Source of the DNA: JAICQM01 sp963781555
GTDB lineage: Bacteria > Chloroflexota > Limnocylindria > QHBO01
NCBI GenBank assembly: GCA_963781555.1
Contig: CAWAGB010000003.1
Location: 62,001-126,000, forward strand
Length of the DNA: 64,000 bases
Reading direction: 5' to 3'
The translations under genes were made by a program, and so were the position numbers. Positions 9,122 to 16,798 of this stretch are shown one piece after another (the first letter of the stretch is position 1; each line of letters opens with the position of its first letter). The notes beneath the pieces were generated by a model that saw only the letters and a program-made list of their open reading frames with translations, ran no database searches and was not told the DNA's origin.

Positions 9122-10410
9122 CCGACTGGGGAGCGCTGCGCGACGGCGTGCCGGCCGTCTGGGCGCGCTACACCGATCTCATCGTGGAGCGCGGCGAGGG
9201 CGCCTGGCTCGAAACCGTCGACGGAGAGCGCTACCTCGACTACACCAGCGGCATCGGGGTCGTGAACACCGGCCACGCCCATCCGCGCGTGGCAGCGGCA
9301 ATCGCGGCGCAGGCGGCGCGCGGGATCCATCTCCAGCAGAACATCGTGTACCACCAGCCCGGCCTGGAGCTCCACGACCGGCTGCCTCGGCGCTTTCCGA
9401 ACGCAGCTGCCGGTACCGATCACGGGCTCTTCCTCTCGAACTCGGGGGCAGAGGCGATCGAGGCCGCGGTGAAGCTCGCCAAGATGGCCACGCACCGCAC
9501 CAACGTGGTCGCCTTCCGGGGCGGGTTCCACGGCCGGACGCACGGTGCCATGGCGCTCACCAGCTCGGGGGTCAAGTACCGCGGCCACTTCGAGCCCCTG
9601 CTGGGTGGCGTCCACTTCGTCCCGTTTCCCTACCCGCTGCGCCTCGGCGGGGAGGCGCAGGCCCTGGCGACCACCATGGCGGCCCTGGACGAGCTGTTTG
9701 CGACGCTCGTCTATCCCGACGACGTGGCCGCCTTCCTGGTGGAGCCGATCCTCGGGGAGGGCGGGTACGTGGTGCCACCCGACGGCTTCCTGCCCGCCCT
9801 GCGCGAGCTCGCGGATCGCCACGGAATCCTGCTCGTCGTCGACGAGGTCCAGACCGGCTACGCCCGAACTGGACGCTTCTTCGCCACCGAGTGGACCGAT
9901 GCGCGGCCGGACATCGTGGTGATGGCCAAGGGCATCGCCTCGGGGCTGCCGCTGTCGGGAATCATGGCCCCGCGCGAGCTCCTGGAACGCTTCTCCCCCG
10001 GCGCCCACGGAGGCACCTACGGCGGCAACGCGGTGGCCTGCGCGGCGGCCCTGGCCACGCTCGACGTCATCGACGACGAGCGGCTTGCGGACCGCGCGAC
10101 GGCCATCGGCACCCGCCTGCTCGACGGGCTTCGCTCCGTCACACGCGGGCGACCCTCGGTCGCCGAAGTGCGTGGTCGTGGCGCGATGGTGGCCGTCGAA
10201 TTCGCCGACCCGGACGGGCTCGCGCCGCGGCCGGACCTCGCGAAGCGCCTCCTCGCCGAGGCGCTGGCCCGTAACATGCTGCTCCTCACATGCGGCATGC
10301 ATGGGCAGGTGGTGCGGATCATCCCCCCGCTCGTGACAACCGACGAAGAGGTGGACGCCGCGCTCCGCATCATGGGTGCGTCGCTCGACGCGATCGACGC
10401 CACCGGCTGA
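9094..10410 (+). CDS. gabT: Class III PLP aminotransferase, 4-aminobutyrate/putrescine type
   Basis: This 438-residue fold-type I enzyme transfers an omega-amino group from GABA, putrescine or a similar amine to 2-oxoglutarate or pyruvate. The signatures are SNSGAEAIEAAVKLA, FHGRTHGAMALT, VDEVQTGYARTG and MAKGIASGLPLSG, where Lys279 is the PLP Schiff-base lysine. GGTYGGNAVACAAALATL is also typical of GabT/PuuE. ATG 9094 follows GGGGAG by about eleven bases and overlaps the regulator gene. Context favours polyamine-derived substrates; the exact amine is not determinable. Confidence 0.88.
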   Translation: MDQHATDLLTDWGALRDGVPAVWARYTDLIVERGEGAWLETVDGERYLDYTSGIGVVNTGHAHPRVAAAIAAQAARGIHLQQNIVYHQPGLELHDRLPRRFPNAAAGTDHGLFLSNSGAEAIEAAVKLAKMATHRTNVVAFRGGFHGRTHGAMALTSSGVKYRGHFEPLLGGVHFVPFPYPLRLGGEAQALATTMAALDELFATLVYPDDVAAFLVEPILGEGGYVVPPDGFLPALRELADRHGILLVVDEVQTGYARTGRFFATEWTDARPDIVVMAKGIASGLPLSGIMAPRELLERFSPGAHGGTYGGNAVACAAALATLDVIDDERLADRATAIGTRLLDGLRSVTRGRPSVAEVRGRGAMVAVEFADPDGLAPRPDLAKRLLAEALARNMLLLTCGMHGQVVRIIPPLVTTDEEVDAALRIMGASLDAIDATG

Positions 10411-10444
10411 CGGATCGGCGGCCCCACCGGAACAAAGGAGAAGC

Positions 10445-10876
10445 GTGAGCGGACCAGTCTGGATCGTCGACGACGAGCCTCTCATCCGCGCGGCCATGGT
10501 GGCGGTGCTGGAGGAGGTCGGTCACACGGCCGAGGGATTCGATACCGCCGAGGCGCTCTACACGCGCCTCGTCGACGGCGGCACCCAGCCGGCGCTGCTG
10601 ATCCTCGACCACATGCTCCCCGACGAGAACGGCGCGCAGGTCGTGCGCTCGCTGCGCGAGCGGCCGCAGTACCGCGACATCCCCATCCTGTTCTGCACCG
10701 CGGTCGGCGACGAGGATGCGGAGCGGCTCGCCGACCTGGCCCCGGTCATCCGCAAGCCGTTCGACTTTCGCGAGCTGGTTGACTTCGTCGAGCAGCTGCT
10801 GCCCCACGAGGACGCGAGTCAGACGCCCGACGCCTCCGGGCCGTCCGGCGACGCCGCCACGGCCCCCACCGCGTAG
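10445..10876 (+). CDS. Stand-alone response-regulator receiver protein
   Basis: This 143-residue protein is a CheY-like receiver without an output domain. It shows the acidic pair IVDDEP near residue 9, the phosphoacceptor Asp55 in LLILDHMLPDENG, Thr85 in LFCTA and Lys104 in IRKPF. The last 30 residues are Ala/Pro/Thr-rich and look unstructured. The start is GTG 10445 with AAGGAG just upstream. No histidine kinase gene lies in the window, so the partner is unknown. The tail overlaps the convergent neighbour by 58 bases. Confidence 0.88.
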   Translation: MSGPVWIVDDEPLIRAAMVAVLEEVGHTAEGFDTAEALYTRLVDGGTQPALLILDHMLPDENGAQVVRSLRERPQYRDIPILFCTAVGDEDAERLADLAPVIRKPFDFRELVDFVEQLLPHEDASQTPDASGPSGDAATAPTA

Positions 10877-11424
10877 GCCGCCAGCACAGAGGCGGGCACC
10901 GGCACGAGTGGCGGGCGCGGGGTGAGCATGGCGCGCGGGTCCGCGGCATCCAGCTCCAGGCGCGCCGAGAGCCACGGCACGCAGCGCCGTCCCTGGCACT
11001 CGCCGAACGCGACCCGGGTGGATCGCTTGAGCTGATCCACGGTCGACCAACCGTTGCCGATGGCGCGGTACACCGTGTCGCTGCTCACGCCGCGGCACGC
11101 GCATGCCAGCCGCTCCAGCTCACCCGACGCCGCCACCGGCTCCCCCGAGCCGAGCAGCGCCTCCAGGCGTCCGTCGCCGTTGCTGATGCGCAGGTCTCCC
11201 GCTGTGATCTCGTACGGCGTCACGACCGCGTCCACCATGCGCGCCGCACGCACCACATAGCCCTCGGCTGCCGTCCAGGCATCGAACACGGTCGCGCCGT
11301 CCATCTCAGGCAGGTCGTGATCGTCGATGAGCAGGCTGTCGACACTGACATGCCGCACGGGCTGAACGACAAGCGGCCGCCGATCCACGGCCCGGAGCCG
11401 CTCCCAGGCCGGGATGCCGCTCAT
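10819..11424 (-). CDS. [2Fe-2S] BFD-like domain protein
   Basis: This 201-residue protein carries a bacterioferritin-associated-ferredoxin-like motif near residues 107-150: ACACRGVSSDTVYRAIGNGW, then STRVAFGECQGRRC, giving the four Cys expected for a [2Fe-2S] cluster. Such domains usually sit at the C-terminus of FAD-dependent amine or cyanide-forming dehydrogenases (HcnB/SoxA-like). Here there is no flavin domain; the first 100 residues are not recognisable to me. The start ATG overlaps the stop of the flavin reductase gene (ATGA), so the two products may act together as an electron-transfer pair. That function is inferred. Confidence 0.7.
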   Translation of the reverse strand: MSGIPAWERLRAVDRRPLVVQPVRHVSVDSLLIDDHDLPEMDGATVFDAWTAAEGYVVRAARMVDAVVTPYEITAGDLRISNGDGRLEALLGSGEPVAASGELERLACACRGVSSDTVYRAIGNGWSTVDQLKRSTRVAFGECQGRRCVPWLSARLELDAADPRAMLTPRPPLVPVPASVLAAYAVGAVAASPDGPEASGV

Positions 11425-11972
11425 CGGTCCGTCTCGCGGGCCGGGTCGAGCGCGCGGTACTGGCTGCCGAACCAGATCAACGGCTCGACCGACGGGTCGT
11501 ACCCGCCGGCGACGATCTCACCGATGAAGACCGAGTGCGTGCCGCCCTCGTGGCGCGCGGTCACGCGGCAGTCGAAATAGGCGATCGCGTCCTCCAGGAT
11601 CGGCGAGCCGGTCTCCCCCTCGTGCCACGGCGCGTCGCAGAAGCGGCGCAGCTTGTCCGCGGTGGTGGGCTGGGCGAAGCAGTCCGCCATCGCGCGCTGC
11701 CGATCGGACAGCACGCTGACCGCGAAGGCGTGGCTCTGCACGATGGCGGTATGGGTCTCGGAGCGCCGGTTCACGCTCGCCAGCAGGAGCGGCGGGTCGA
11801 TGCTGATGGTGGCGATGGCGTTGGCGGTCATGCCGGCCAGCAGCGGCCCGTGGCGCGCAGCCACCACCGTCACCCCGGTTGCGAAGCGGCCCATCATCGA
11901 GCGCAGGGCGCGCTGCTGCGCCTCGTTCATCGGCAACGCTCCGTCGCGGTCGAAGCGGGTCCCGTCGTCCAT
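11421..11972 (-). CDS. Flavin reductase-like FMN-binding split-barrel protein
   Basis: This 183-residue protein belongs to the flavin-reductase-like family, which supplies reduced flavin to two-component monooxygenases or uses FMN directly. Signatures are ATGVTVVAARHGPLLAGMTA, PPLLLASVNRRSETHTAI, FAVSVLSDRQRAMADCFAQP, a central YFDCRV and a C-terminal LIWFGSQYR. ATG 11972 is chosen because it begins eight bases after the preceding gene; ATG 11930 is possible. It is third in a four-gene leftward operon and overlaps the BFD-like gene. The monooxygenase partner, if any, is not obvious; the LLM protein at 12.7-13.6 kb is a candidate by proximity. Confidence 0.82.
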   Translation of the reverse strand: MDDGTRFDRDGALPMNEAQQRALRSMMGRFATGVTVVAARHGPLLAGMTANAIATISIDPPLLLASVNRRSETHTAIVQSHAFAVSVLSDRQRAMADCFAQPTTADKLRRFCDAPWHEGETGSPILEDAIAYFDCRVTARHEGGTHSVFIGEIVAGGYDPSVEPLIWFGSQYRALDPARETDR

Positions 11973-11980
11973 CGGTCCGG

Positions 11981-12313
11981 TCAGCGATACCGCTCGAGCT
12001 TCTCGAGGATCGCGTTCGCCGTGCCCCACTGCGTCGGATTCGCCTCTCGGCCCTTGTGGAGATGCACCAGCGGCACCGTGTTCCAGGAAGGCCCGTCCTC
12101 TCGCGGAATGTGGATGGCCAGGTCACCGCGGTCGAGGAGCGCCACGATCGTGGCTCCCCGCTCGCCGCCGCGCACCAGTGCGCGCTCGAGCGTGCTCGCG
12201 AACTCCGCGACGCCCCCGAACTCGAGGCCGATGCGCATGGCGATGATGCCGCTCGTGGGCGGCAGGTTGGCCTGGGGCTCCTGCGGGACGTCGCGGTCGA
12301 CCGCGTTCCTCAT
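11981..12313 (-). CDS. Hypothetical protein in flavin reductase operon
   Basis: This 110-residue protein has no family I recognise. It looks like a small soluble alpha/beta domain: an amphipathic helix (AEFASTLERALVRG), then two likely beta strands (ATIVALLDRGDLAIHIP, WNTVPLVHLHK) and a final helix. There are no Cys residues or signal peptide. Its start overlaps the stop of the upstream membrane-protein gene (ATGA), and it is followed eight bases later by the flavin reductase gene, so it is part of that operon. Confidence 0.6.
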   Translation of the reverse strand: MRNAVDRDVPQEPQANLPPTSGIIAMRIGLEFGGVAEFASTLERALVRGGERGATIVALLDRGDLAIHIPREDGPSWNTVPLVHLHKGREANPTQWGTANAILEKLERYR

Positions 12314-12693
12314 CGGGCACCCATGGCCGTGCCGAGGAGCCAGCTGAAGAAGGTGAGGCTGCCGAGCACGGCGAAGCCGACGATCACCAGCAGCAGCACC
12401 AGGCCGATGAAGCTGGCCCAGGCGGCAAGCCCAGCGCCCCTGCCAGGGGCCGAGACCGAGCCCATGGCCACGTACATGGCGAGCGCATCGCCGTCGACCC
12501 GCACCTCGACCTCCTCGTCGAGCGGCATGACGAGCAGCGTCTCCGCGGAACCTGAGCGTGTGGCGGCGATGAGGGCACGGGTGCGGTCACCGTCGCGCAC
12601 CAGCACGGCATGCTCGCCCGCGACGTTGGTAACCGGCTCGGCGCGCATGGTGCCGCTGCGTCCTATGGGGAGCGGCGGAAGGGAATCCTGCAT
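12310..12693 (-). CDS. Small membrane-anchored hypothetical protein
   Basis: This 127-residue protein has a soluble N-terminal beta-rich region (HAVLVRDGDRTRALIAATRS, TLLVMPLDEEVEVRV) and one long or two short C-terminal hydrophobic segments (WASFIGLVLLLVIVGFAVLG, then FFSWLLG). It is the first gene of the four-gene operon and starts at ATG 12693, eight bases after a TATCCT -10 hexamer, so it is probably leaderless. No function is recognisable; a membrane tether or sensor for the redox proteins is speculation. Confidence 0.6.
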   Translation of the reverse strand: MQDSLPPLPIGRSGTMRAEPVTNVAGEHAVLVRDGDRTRALIAATRSGSAETLLVMPLDEEVEVRVDGDALAMYVAMGSVSAPGRGAGLAAWASFIGLVLLLVIVGFAVLGSLTFFSWLLGTAMGAR

Positions 12694-12701
12694 GCGCGCC
12701 G

Positions 12702-12707
12702 AGGATA
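12702..12707 (-). promoter_or_regulatory. Leaderless -10 element TATCCT
   Basis: TATCCT on the minus strand ends eight bases before ATG 12693 and no Shine-Dalgarno sequence is present. It would drive the four-gene flavin reductase operon. Confidence 0.5.
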
Positions 12708-12731
12708 GCAGGCAGCTCAACGCGCCCCGCC

Positions 12732-13643
12732 TCACCCGGGTGAGGCGGCAAGCTCCCGGATGGTTGGCTCGAGCGCCGCCACCGTCTCGACCGTGATCGG
12801 GTCGAGGACGAGCTGGACGTGGCCCACCCCCTCGGCCGCGAAGGAGCGCAGCGCGGCGGCCAGCTGCGCCGGCGCATGCGGCAGGGCGACAACGTCGGGA
12901 CGCGAGAGATCGCCGAGCTGGCGTCCGCGAGCTCCGGGGAACTGGACGAACAGCGCCACCGTGCGCTCCACGTCGGCCGGATCTCGCCCCGCTGCCTCGC
13001 ACGCCTCGTCGACCGTCGCGCGCAGCTCCCGGTACCCCTCCACCGAGTTGCCGAACCACGTGAACCACGCGTTCCACGCGTCGGCGTGCGGGAGGGTGAT
13101 GGCGAGCATCCGCGGCCCGATGCTGCCGACCATCAGCGGCGGCCCCGCCGGGCGCGGGCCGCGCGGCAGGAGCATGCAGTCGTCCAGCTGGTAATGGGCG
13201 CCATCGAAGTCGATGCTGCCCTCGCGCAGCAGGGTGCGGATGATGGTGAATGCCTCCTCGAAGCGGCTCACGCGGTGGTCGAACGGGAAACCGTAGGCCC
13301 GGTACTCCGCCTCGTTCCAGCCCGCGCCGAGCCCGAGGATCAGCCGCCCGCCGCTGATCTCGTCTACGGTGGCGGCCTTCTTGGCCAGCATGGCGGGGTT
13401 GTGGAAGCTGGTGGCCGCGACAAGCGGACCCAGCTCGACGCGCTCGGTGACGGCGGCGATGGCGGAAAGGGTCGACCAGGCTTCCCACGGGCCGCGCTCG
13501 GGCAGCCCGTCGCCGCGGTAGAGAAGATGGTCGCCGACCCAGATCGAGTCGAGGCCGATGCGCTCCGCGGTCTCGACCATGACCCGCAGCTCGGTCCACG
13601 GGATGACGTACTCGACCTCGGGGACCTGGACGCCGATCTTCAT
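12732..13643 (-). CDS. LLM-class (luciferase-like) F420/flavin-dependent oxidoreductase
   Basis: This 303-residue protein belongs to the bacterial-luciferase-like superfamily, whose members use FMN or F420. It starts MKIGVQVPEVEYVIPWTE and contains GLDSIWVGDHLLYRG and LGPLVAATSFHNPAMLAKKA. The conserved IS-GGRLILGLGAGWNEAEY region and MVGSIGPRMLAI follow. The start at 13643 gives the canonical N-terminus; two further in-frame ATGs lie upstream. Substrate and cofactor (F420 versus FMN) cannot be decided from sequence. It lies 39 bases upstream of, and codirectional with, the flavin reductase operon. Confidence 0.85.
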   Translation of the reverse strand: MKIGVQVPEVEYVIPWTELRVMVETAERIGLDSIWVGDHLLYRGDGLPERGPWEAWSTLSAIAAVTERVELGPLVAATSFHNPAMLAKKAATVDEISGGRLILGLGAGWNEAEYRAYGFPFDHRVSRFEEAFTIIRTLLREGSIDFDGAHYQLDDCMLLPRGPRPAGPPLMVGSIGPRMLAITLPHADAWNAWFTWFGNSVEGYRELRATVDEACEAAGRDPADVERTVALFVQFPGARGRQLGDLSRPDVVALPHAPAQLAAALRSFAAEGVGHVQLVLDPITVETVAALEPTIRELAASPG

Positions 13644-13815
13644 CGGCGCATCATGCCCGCCAAGATGCGGTAGCGTCATGCCATGGACGCGCGACGACGC
13701 TGCGTGAGGTCGCTGCCGAGCGCTTCGCGGGTCGCCTCGAAGGGCTCGGCGCGAGCGCGGCACAGCACGTGATGGCCCGCGCGACGGGCAACTTCAAGCG
13801 CGGCAACGAGCGCCC

Positions 13816-14718
13816 CTAGGCAACCAGCACTCGCTCCATCGAGGCGAGCGCTTCGTCACGGACCTCCGGCAGCCCCTCACGCTCCCCATACAGCGCCAGC
13901 ACCGCGCCGAGGAAGAGGCCAACCACCCGCGCTCGGAGCGCCTGGTCCGGCTCGATCTGTCCGTACGCCGCCCAGAAGGCCGGGCGCGCGTCCGGCGTGA
14001 GGAGGCTCCAAGCGACATGGAGGTCCATCGCCGGATCGCCACGGCACAGGTCGCCCCAGTCGATGATCCCCGTCAACGGATCCACCCCGCCCGGATCGAC
14101 GAGGACGTGACGAAAGTGGAGATCGCCATGGACAGTGGCGCGGCGCGGACTGGGCGGGGTGTCGATCGCGGCCCGAAGGAGCTCTTCCGCAGCGGCCCGA
14201 TGGTCGGCCAGGCCGCTCGTCGCCAGCTCGGCGAGCCGCTCGCGGGCGAACGGCACGCGGCGCGCCATGTCCACCCGGCCCATCGGGTCGTGGGGCAGGT
14301 CGTCGGCAGGCTCGATGTCGTGGAGGGTGCGCAGGAAGCGCGCGAGCGGCAGCGCGAGGCGCTCCCGGTCGGCATCGCCGAAGTGGACGGTCGGCTCCTG
14401 ACCGGCGAGGAGGCGCGCGCCGAAGAACGGCCACCCGAACGCGGAGCTCGGAGCGCCCAGGTGTCGAGGCACCGGGATCGGCGCGGGCAGCTGCGGGGCC
14501 AACCCCGGAAGATGGCGCATCTCGCGCTCGACGCCCGGGATCGCGATGGCGCGGCGCGGGAAGCGGAAGCTCCACTCCCCGTCTACGACGAAGACGGTGT
14601 TGTCCCAGCCGGCGGCGAGGGCCCGAACGGACGCGCGGCGCAGCTCAGGGAACTGGAGGGCGATGAGCCGCCGCGCCAGCGCCTCGTCGACCGCGATCTC
14701 CGGGTCCCACTCAGGCAT
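13816..14718 (-). CDS. Aminoglycoside phosphotransferase-like kinase
   Basis: This 300-residue APH-fold kinase phosphorylates a small molecule, possibly an aminoglycoside, macrolide or homoserine-like substrate. The nucleotide region is SVRALAAGWDNTVFVVDG. The catalytic loop is VHGDLHFRHVLVD (the Asp of HGDLHFRHV is the base), and the metal-binding motif is GIIDWGDLCRGDPAMDL. It starts at ATG 14718, eight bases after a TATACT -10. It appears monocistronic. Resistance should not be assumed from this fold alone. Confidence 0.85.
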   Translation of the reverse strand: MPEWDPEIAVDEALARRLIALQFPELRRASVRALAAGWDNTVFVVDGEWSFRFPRRAIAIPGVEREMRHLPGLAPQLPAPIPVPRHLGAPSSAFGWPFFGARLLAGQEPTVHFGDADRERLALPLARFLRTLHDIEPADDLPHDPMGRVDMARRVPFARERLAELATSGLADHRAAAEELLRAAIDTPPSPRRATVHGDLHFRHVLVDPGGVDPLTGIIDWGDLCRGDPAMDLHVAWSLLTPDARPAFWAAYGQIEPDQALRARVVGLFLGAVLALYGEREGLPEVRDEALASMERVLVA

Positions 14719-14726
14719 GGCCGCGG

Positions 14727-14732
14727 AGTATA
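14727..14732 (-). promoter_or_regulatory. Leaderless -10 element TATACT
   Basis: TATACT on the minus strand ends eight bases before ATG 14718; there is no Shine-Dalgarno sequence between them. It would drive the phosphotransferase gene and is one of the best -10 matches in the window. Confidence 0.55.
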
Positions 14733-14750
14733 TCGGTCCGCCGGCGGCCC

Positions 14751-16781
14751 TCAGGCGACTCGGCTGGTGCGTCCGTTCACGTAGTCGACCAGGACGTACT
14801 CGCCCAGGTGCTCTGGCTCCACGTAGAAGGCACGCCCGCGGTTGATGCGCGACATGAGGTCCACGAACTCGGACAGGTAGCGCGAGCGCTCGAGCATGAA
14901 CGTATTGATGACGATCCCCTCGCGCGTGCAGCGCCCGACCTCGCGCAGGGTCGACTGCATCGTCCGCATCGTCGGCGGATAGCTGAACTCGACCTGCCCG
15001 TTGGCGACGTGCGCGGTCGGCTCACCATCGGTGATCACCACGATCTGCTTGTTGCCGCCGCTCCCCCGCCCGAGCAGCTGGCGCCCGATCAGCAGGGCAT
15101 GCTGCAGGTTGGTGCCGTACTCGAACTCGTACGGGCTCAGGGTCGCGATCGCCTCCGGCTTGATCTGGCGGGCGTAGTAGGCGAAGCCCACCACGAACAG
15201 GCGGTCCCGCGGATACCTGGTCGCTATCAACGCATGCAGCGCCATCGCGACCCGCTTGGCGGCGGTCGAGCATCCCCGCAGCAGCATGGAGCGGCTCATG
15301 TCGAGCAGCAGCACCGTGCTCGCCACCGTCGACTCCTCGGACCGGTGGACCTCGAAGTCCTCCGGACCGATGACCACCGGCACGCCCGGCCCCCCGCGCC
15401 CCATGGCGTTGAAGAGGGTGCGGTTGATGTCGACGCTGAAGCGGTCGCCAAACTCGTACCGCTTCGTCTCGTCGGTCGGCTCGCCGCCGCGACCCGGACG
15501 CGGCACCGCGTGGCCGCCGAACCCCTCGCGACGCAGGCGCCCGAAGATCTGCGCCAACGCCTGCGTCCCCAGCTTGCGCGCCGCGCGCGGGGTGAGCTCC
15601 AGGCGCCCGCCGTCGCGTTGCAAGTAGCCCGCCTCCTCGAGCGCCTTCGTCAGCTCGGCGAGCTGGTCGAGCTGGTCGATGGCGTCGTCACCGCCGAGGT
15701 CGCGCAGGGCGTCGCGGTCGAGGTGACCGAGCGCATCTGGATCGCGAGCCGCGAGCAGCTCCGCCTCCATCGCGTCGAACTGCTGCTGGCGGTCGATCGC
15801 GGCCAGGGCATCGCCGAGTCCCACCGGCTCGTCGCCGGTGAACGGGTACGGCTCCCCGAACGGCAGGTCAGGTCGGGCCTGCTGGAGATTGCCCGCCAGG
15901 CGGGCCATGTCCCAGCGCAGGCGGTCGTCGCGCAGCAGGTCGTCCATCAGCTGCTGGAGCTCGGCGCGCTGCTGCGGGCTCATGCTCGCGAGCAGCGATG
16001 CCATCTGCGACGCCTGGCGGTGCAGGTGGTGGATCAGCTCGTCGACGCTGCCGATCCCCGGCGGGAAGTAGTGCCCGTGGTTGGCCATGAAGCGATCGAA
16101 GTCGGGCTTGGTATCGACACCGCTGGCGTGCTTCTCGAGCAGCGCGTTGAGATCGCGGACCATGTCGCGAATGCTGGCCAAATCCTCCGGGGTGACCTTC
16201 TCGACGCCCTCGCGCAGCCCCGAGAAGTACGTCTGGAGCACCTGCTGGCGCAGCTCGTCGCTGAGGTCTCGGAACGCGTCGCGTGCGGCGTCGTCCATGA
16301 ACTCGTAGTCGCTCAGGCCGTGGAGCCGGCCGGCCGCATCGGCTGGCAGTGCATCGAGGCGGTCGCGATGATGCTGTGCCGTGCGGCGCAGCACCTGCTC
16401 TGCCAGGCGCGCCGCGTCCTGCCCGGGTCCGGGTGCCGCGTCGAGCGCGGAACGCTCAGCCTCGTGAACGCGGCGCTCGAGCCCCTCGCGCTCCAGGCGC
16501 ACGACCTCCGCGAGGCGGTCGGCGATCCCATCCAGCACCCCGCCCAGCTGGCTGCGCTCGAGCTCCTCACGGCGGCTCGCGCGCAGCCGCTGGATGATGT
16601 CGCGCAGCCCGGCCACGTCGCCGCCCCGCGCGCCCTGCATGCCGCGCTGCATGAGCCGCTGCAGGGCACGGCGCACGTCGCCCTCCGCCAGCAGGTCGTC
16701 GGCCAGCGACTCGAGGACGTCGTCAGCGTCGAGCGGCGGCAGCTCCTGGCTGCCGTCCCAGCGGGTGTAGCGGATGCTCAT
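14751..16781 (-). CDS. VWA-domain protein, partner of MoxR/BchI-type AAA ATPase
   Basis: This 676-residue cytoplasmic protein has a long helical, Arg/Asp-rich N-terminal two thirds. A von Willebrand A domain lies at the C-terminus, with MIDAS motif LLLDMSRSM near residue 493, later VVITDGEPTAH, and a final RGRAFYVEPEHLGEYVLVDY. The architecture resembles ChlD/BchD-like or YehP-like VWA partners of AAA+ ATPases. The cognate ATPase gene is immediately upstream (17-base gap). Such pairs act as chaperone-like complexes for cofactor insertion or protein remodelling; the client is unknown. No chelatase substrate genes lie nearby, so a metal-chelatase role is not favoured. Confidence 0.83.
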   Translation of the reverse strand: MSIRYTRWDGSQELPPLDADDVLESLADDLLAEGDVRRALQRLMQRGMQGARGGDVAGLRDIIQRLRASRREELERSQLGGVLDGIADRLAEVVRLEREGLERRVHEAERSALDAAPGPGQDAARLAEQVLRRTAQHHRDRLDALPADAAGRLHGLSDYEFMDDAARDAFRDLSDELRQQVLQTYFSGLREGVEKVTPEDLASIRDMVRDLNALLEKHASGVDTKPDFDRFMANHGHYFPPGIGSVDELIHHLHRQASQMASLLASMSPQQRAELQQLMDDLLRDDRLRWDMARLAGNLQQARPDLPFGEPYPFTGDEPVGLGDALAAIDRQQQFDAMEAELLAARDPDALGHLDRDALRDLGGDDAIDQLDQLAELTKALEEAGYLQRDGGRLELTPRAARKLGTQALAQIFGRLRREGFGGHAVPRPGRGGEPTDETKRYEFGDRFSVDINRTLFNAMGRGGPGVPVVIGPEDFEVHRSEESTVASTVLLLDMSRSMLLRGCSTAAKRVAMALHALIATRYPRDRLFVVGFAYYARQIKPEAIATLSPYEFEYGTNLQHALLIGRQLLGRGSGGNKQIVVITDGEPTAHVANGQVEFSYPPTMRTMQSTLREVGRCTREGIVINTFMLERSRYLSEFVDLMSRINRGRAFYVEPEHLGEYVLVDYVNGRTSRVA

Positions 16782-16798
16782 GCGGGCCGGACTCCGGG

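Noticed and set aside
13676..13815. Minus-strand stretch that reads like a short-chain-dehydrogenase N-terminus (ALEVARRAGHHVLCRARAEP)
   Set aside because: It has no start codon, is under 50 codons and lies in GC-rich DNA where Ala/Arg-rich frames arise easily. A gene remnant is possible but I cannot support it.
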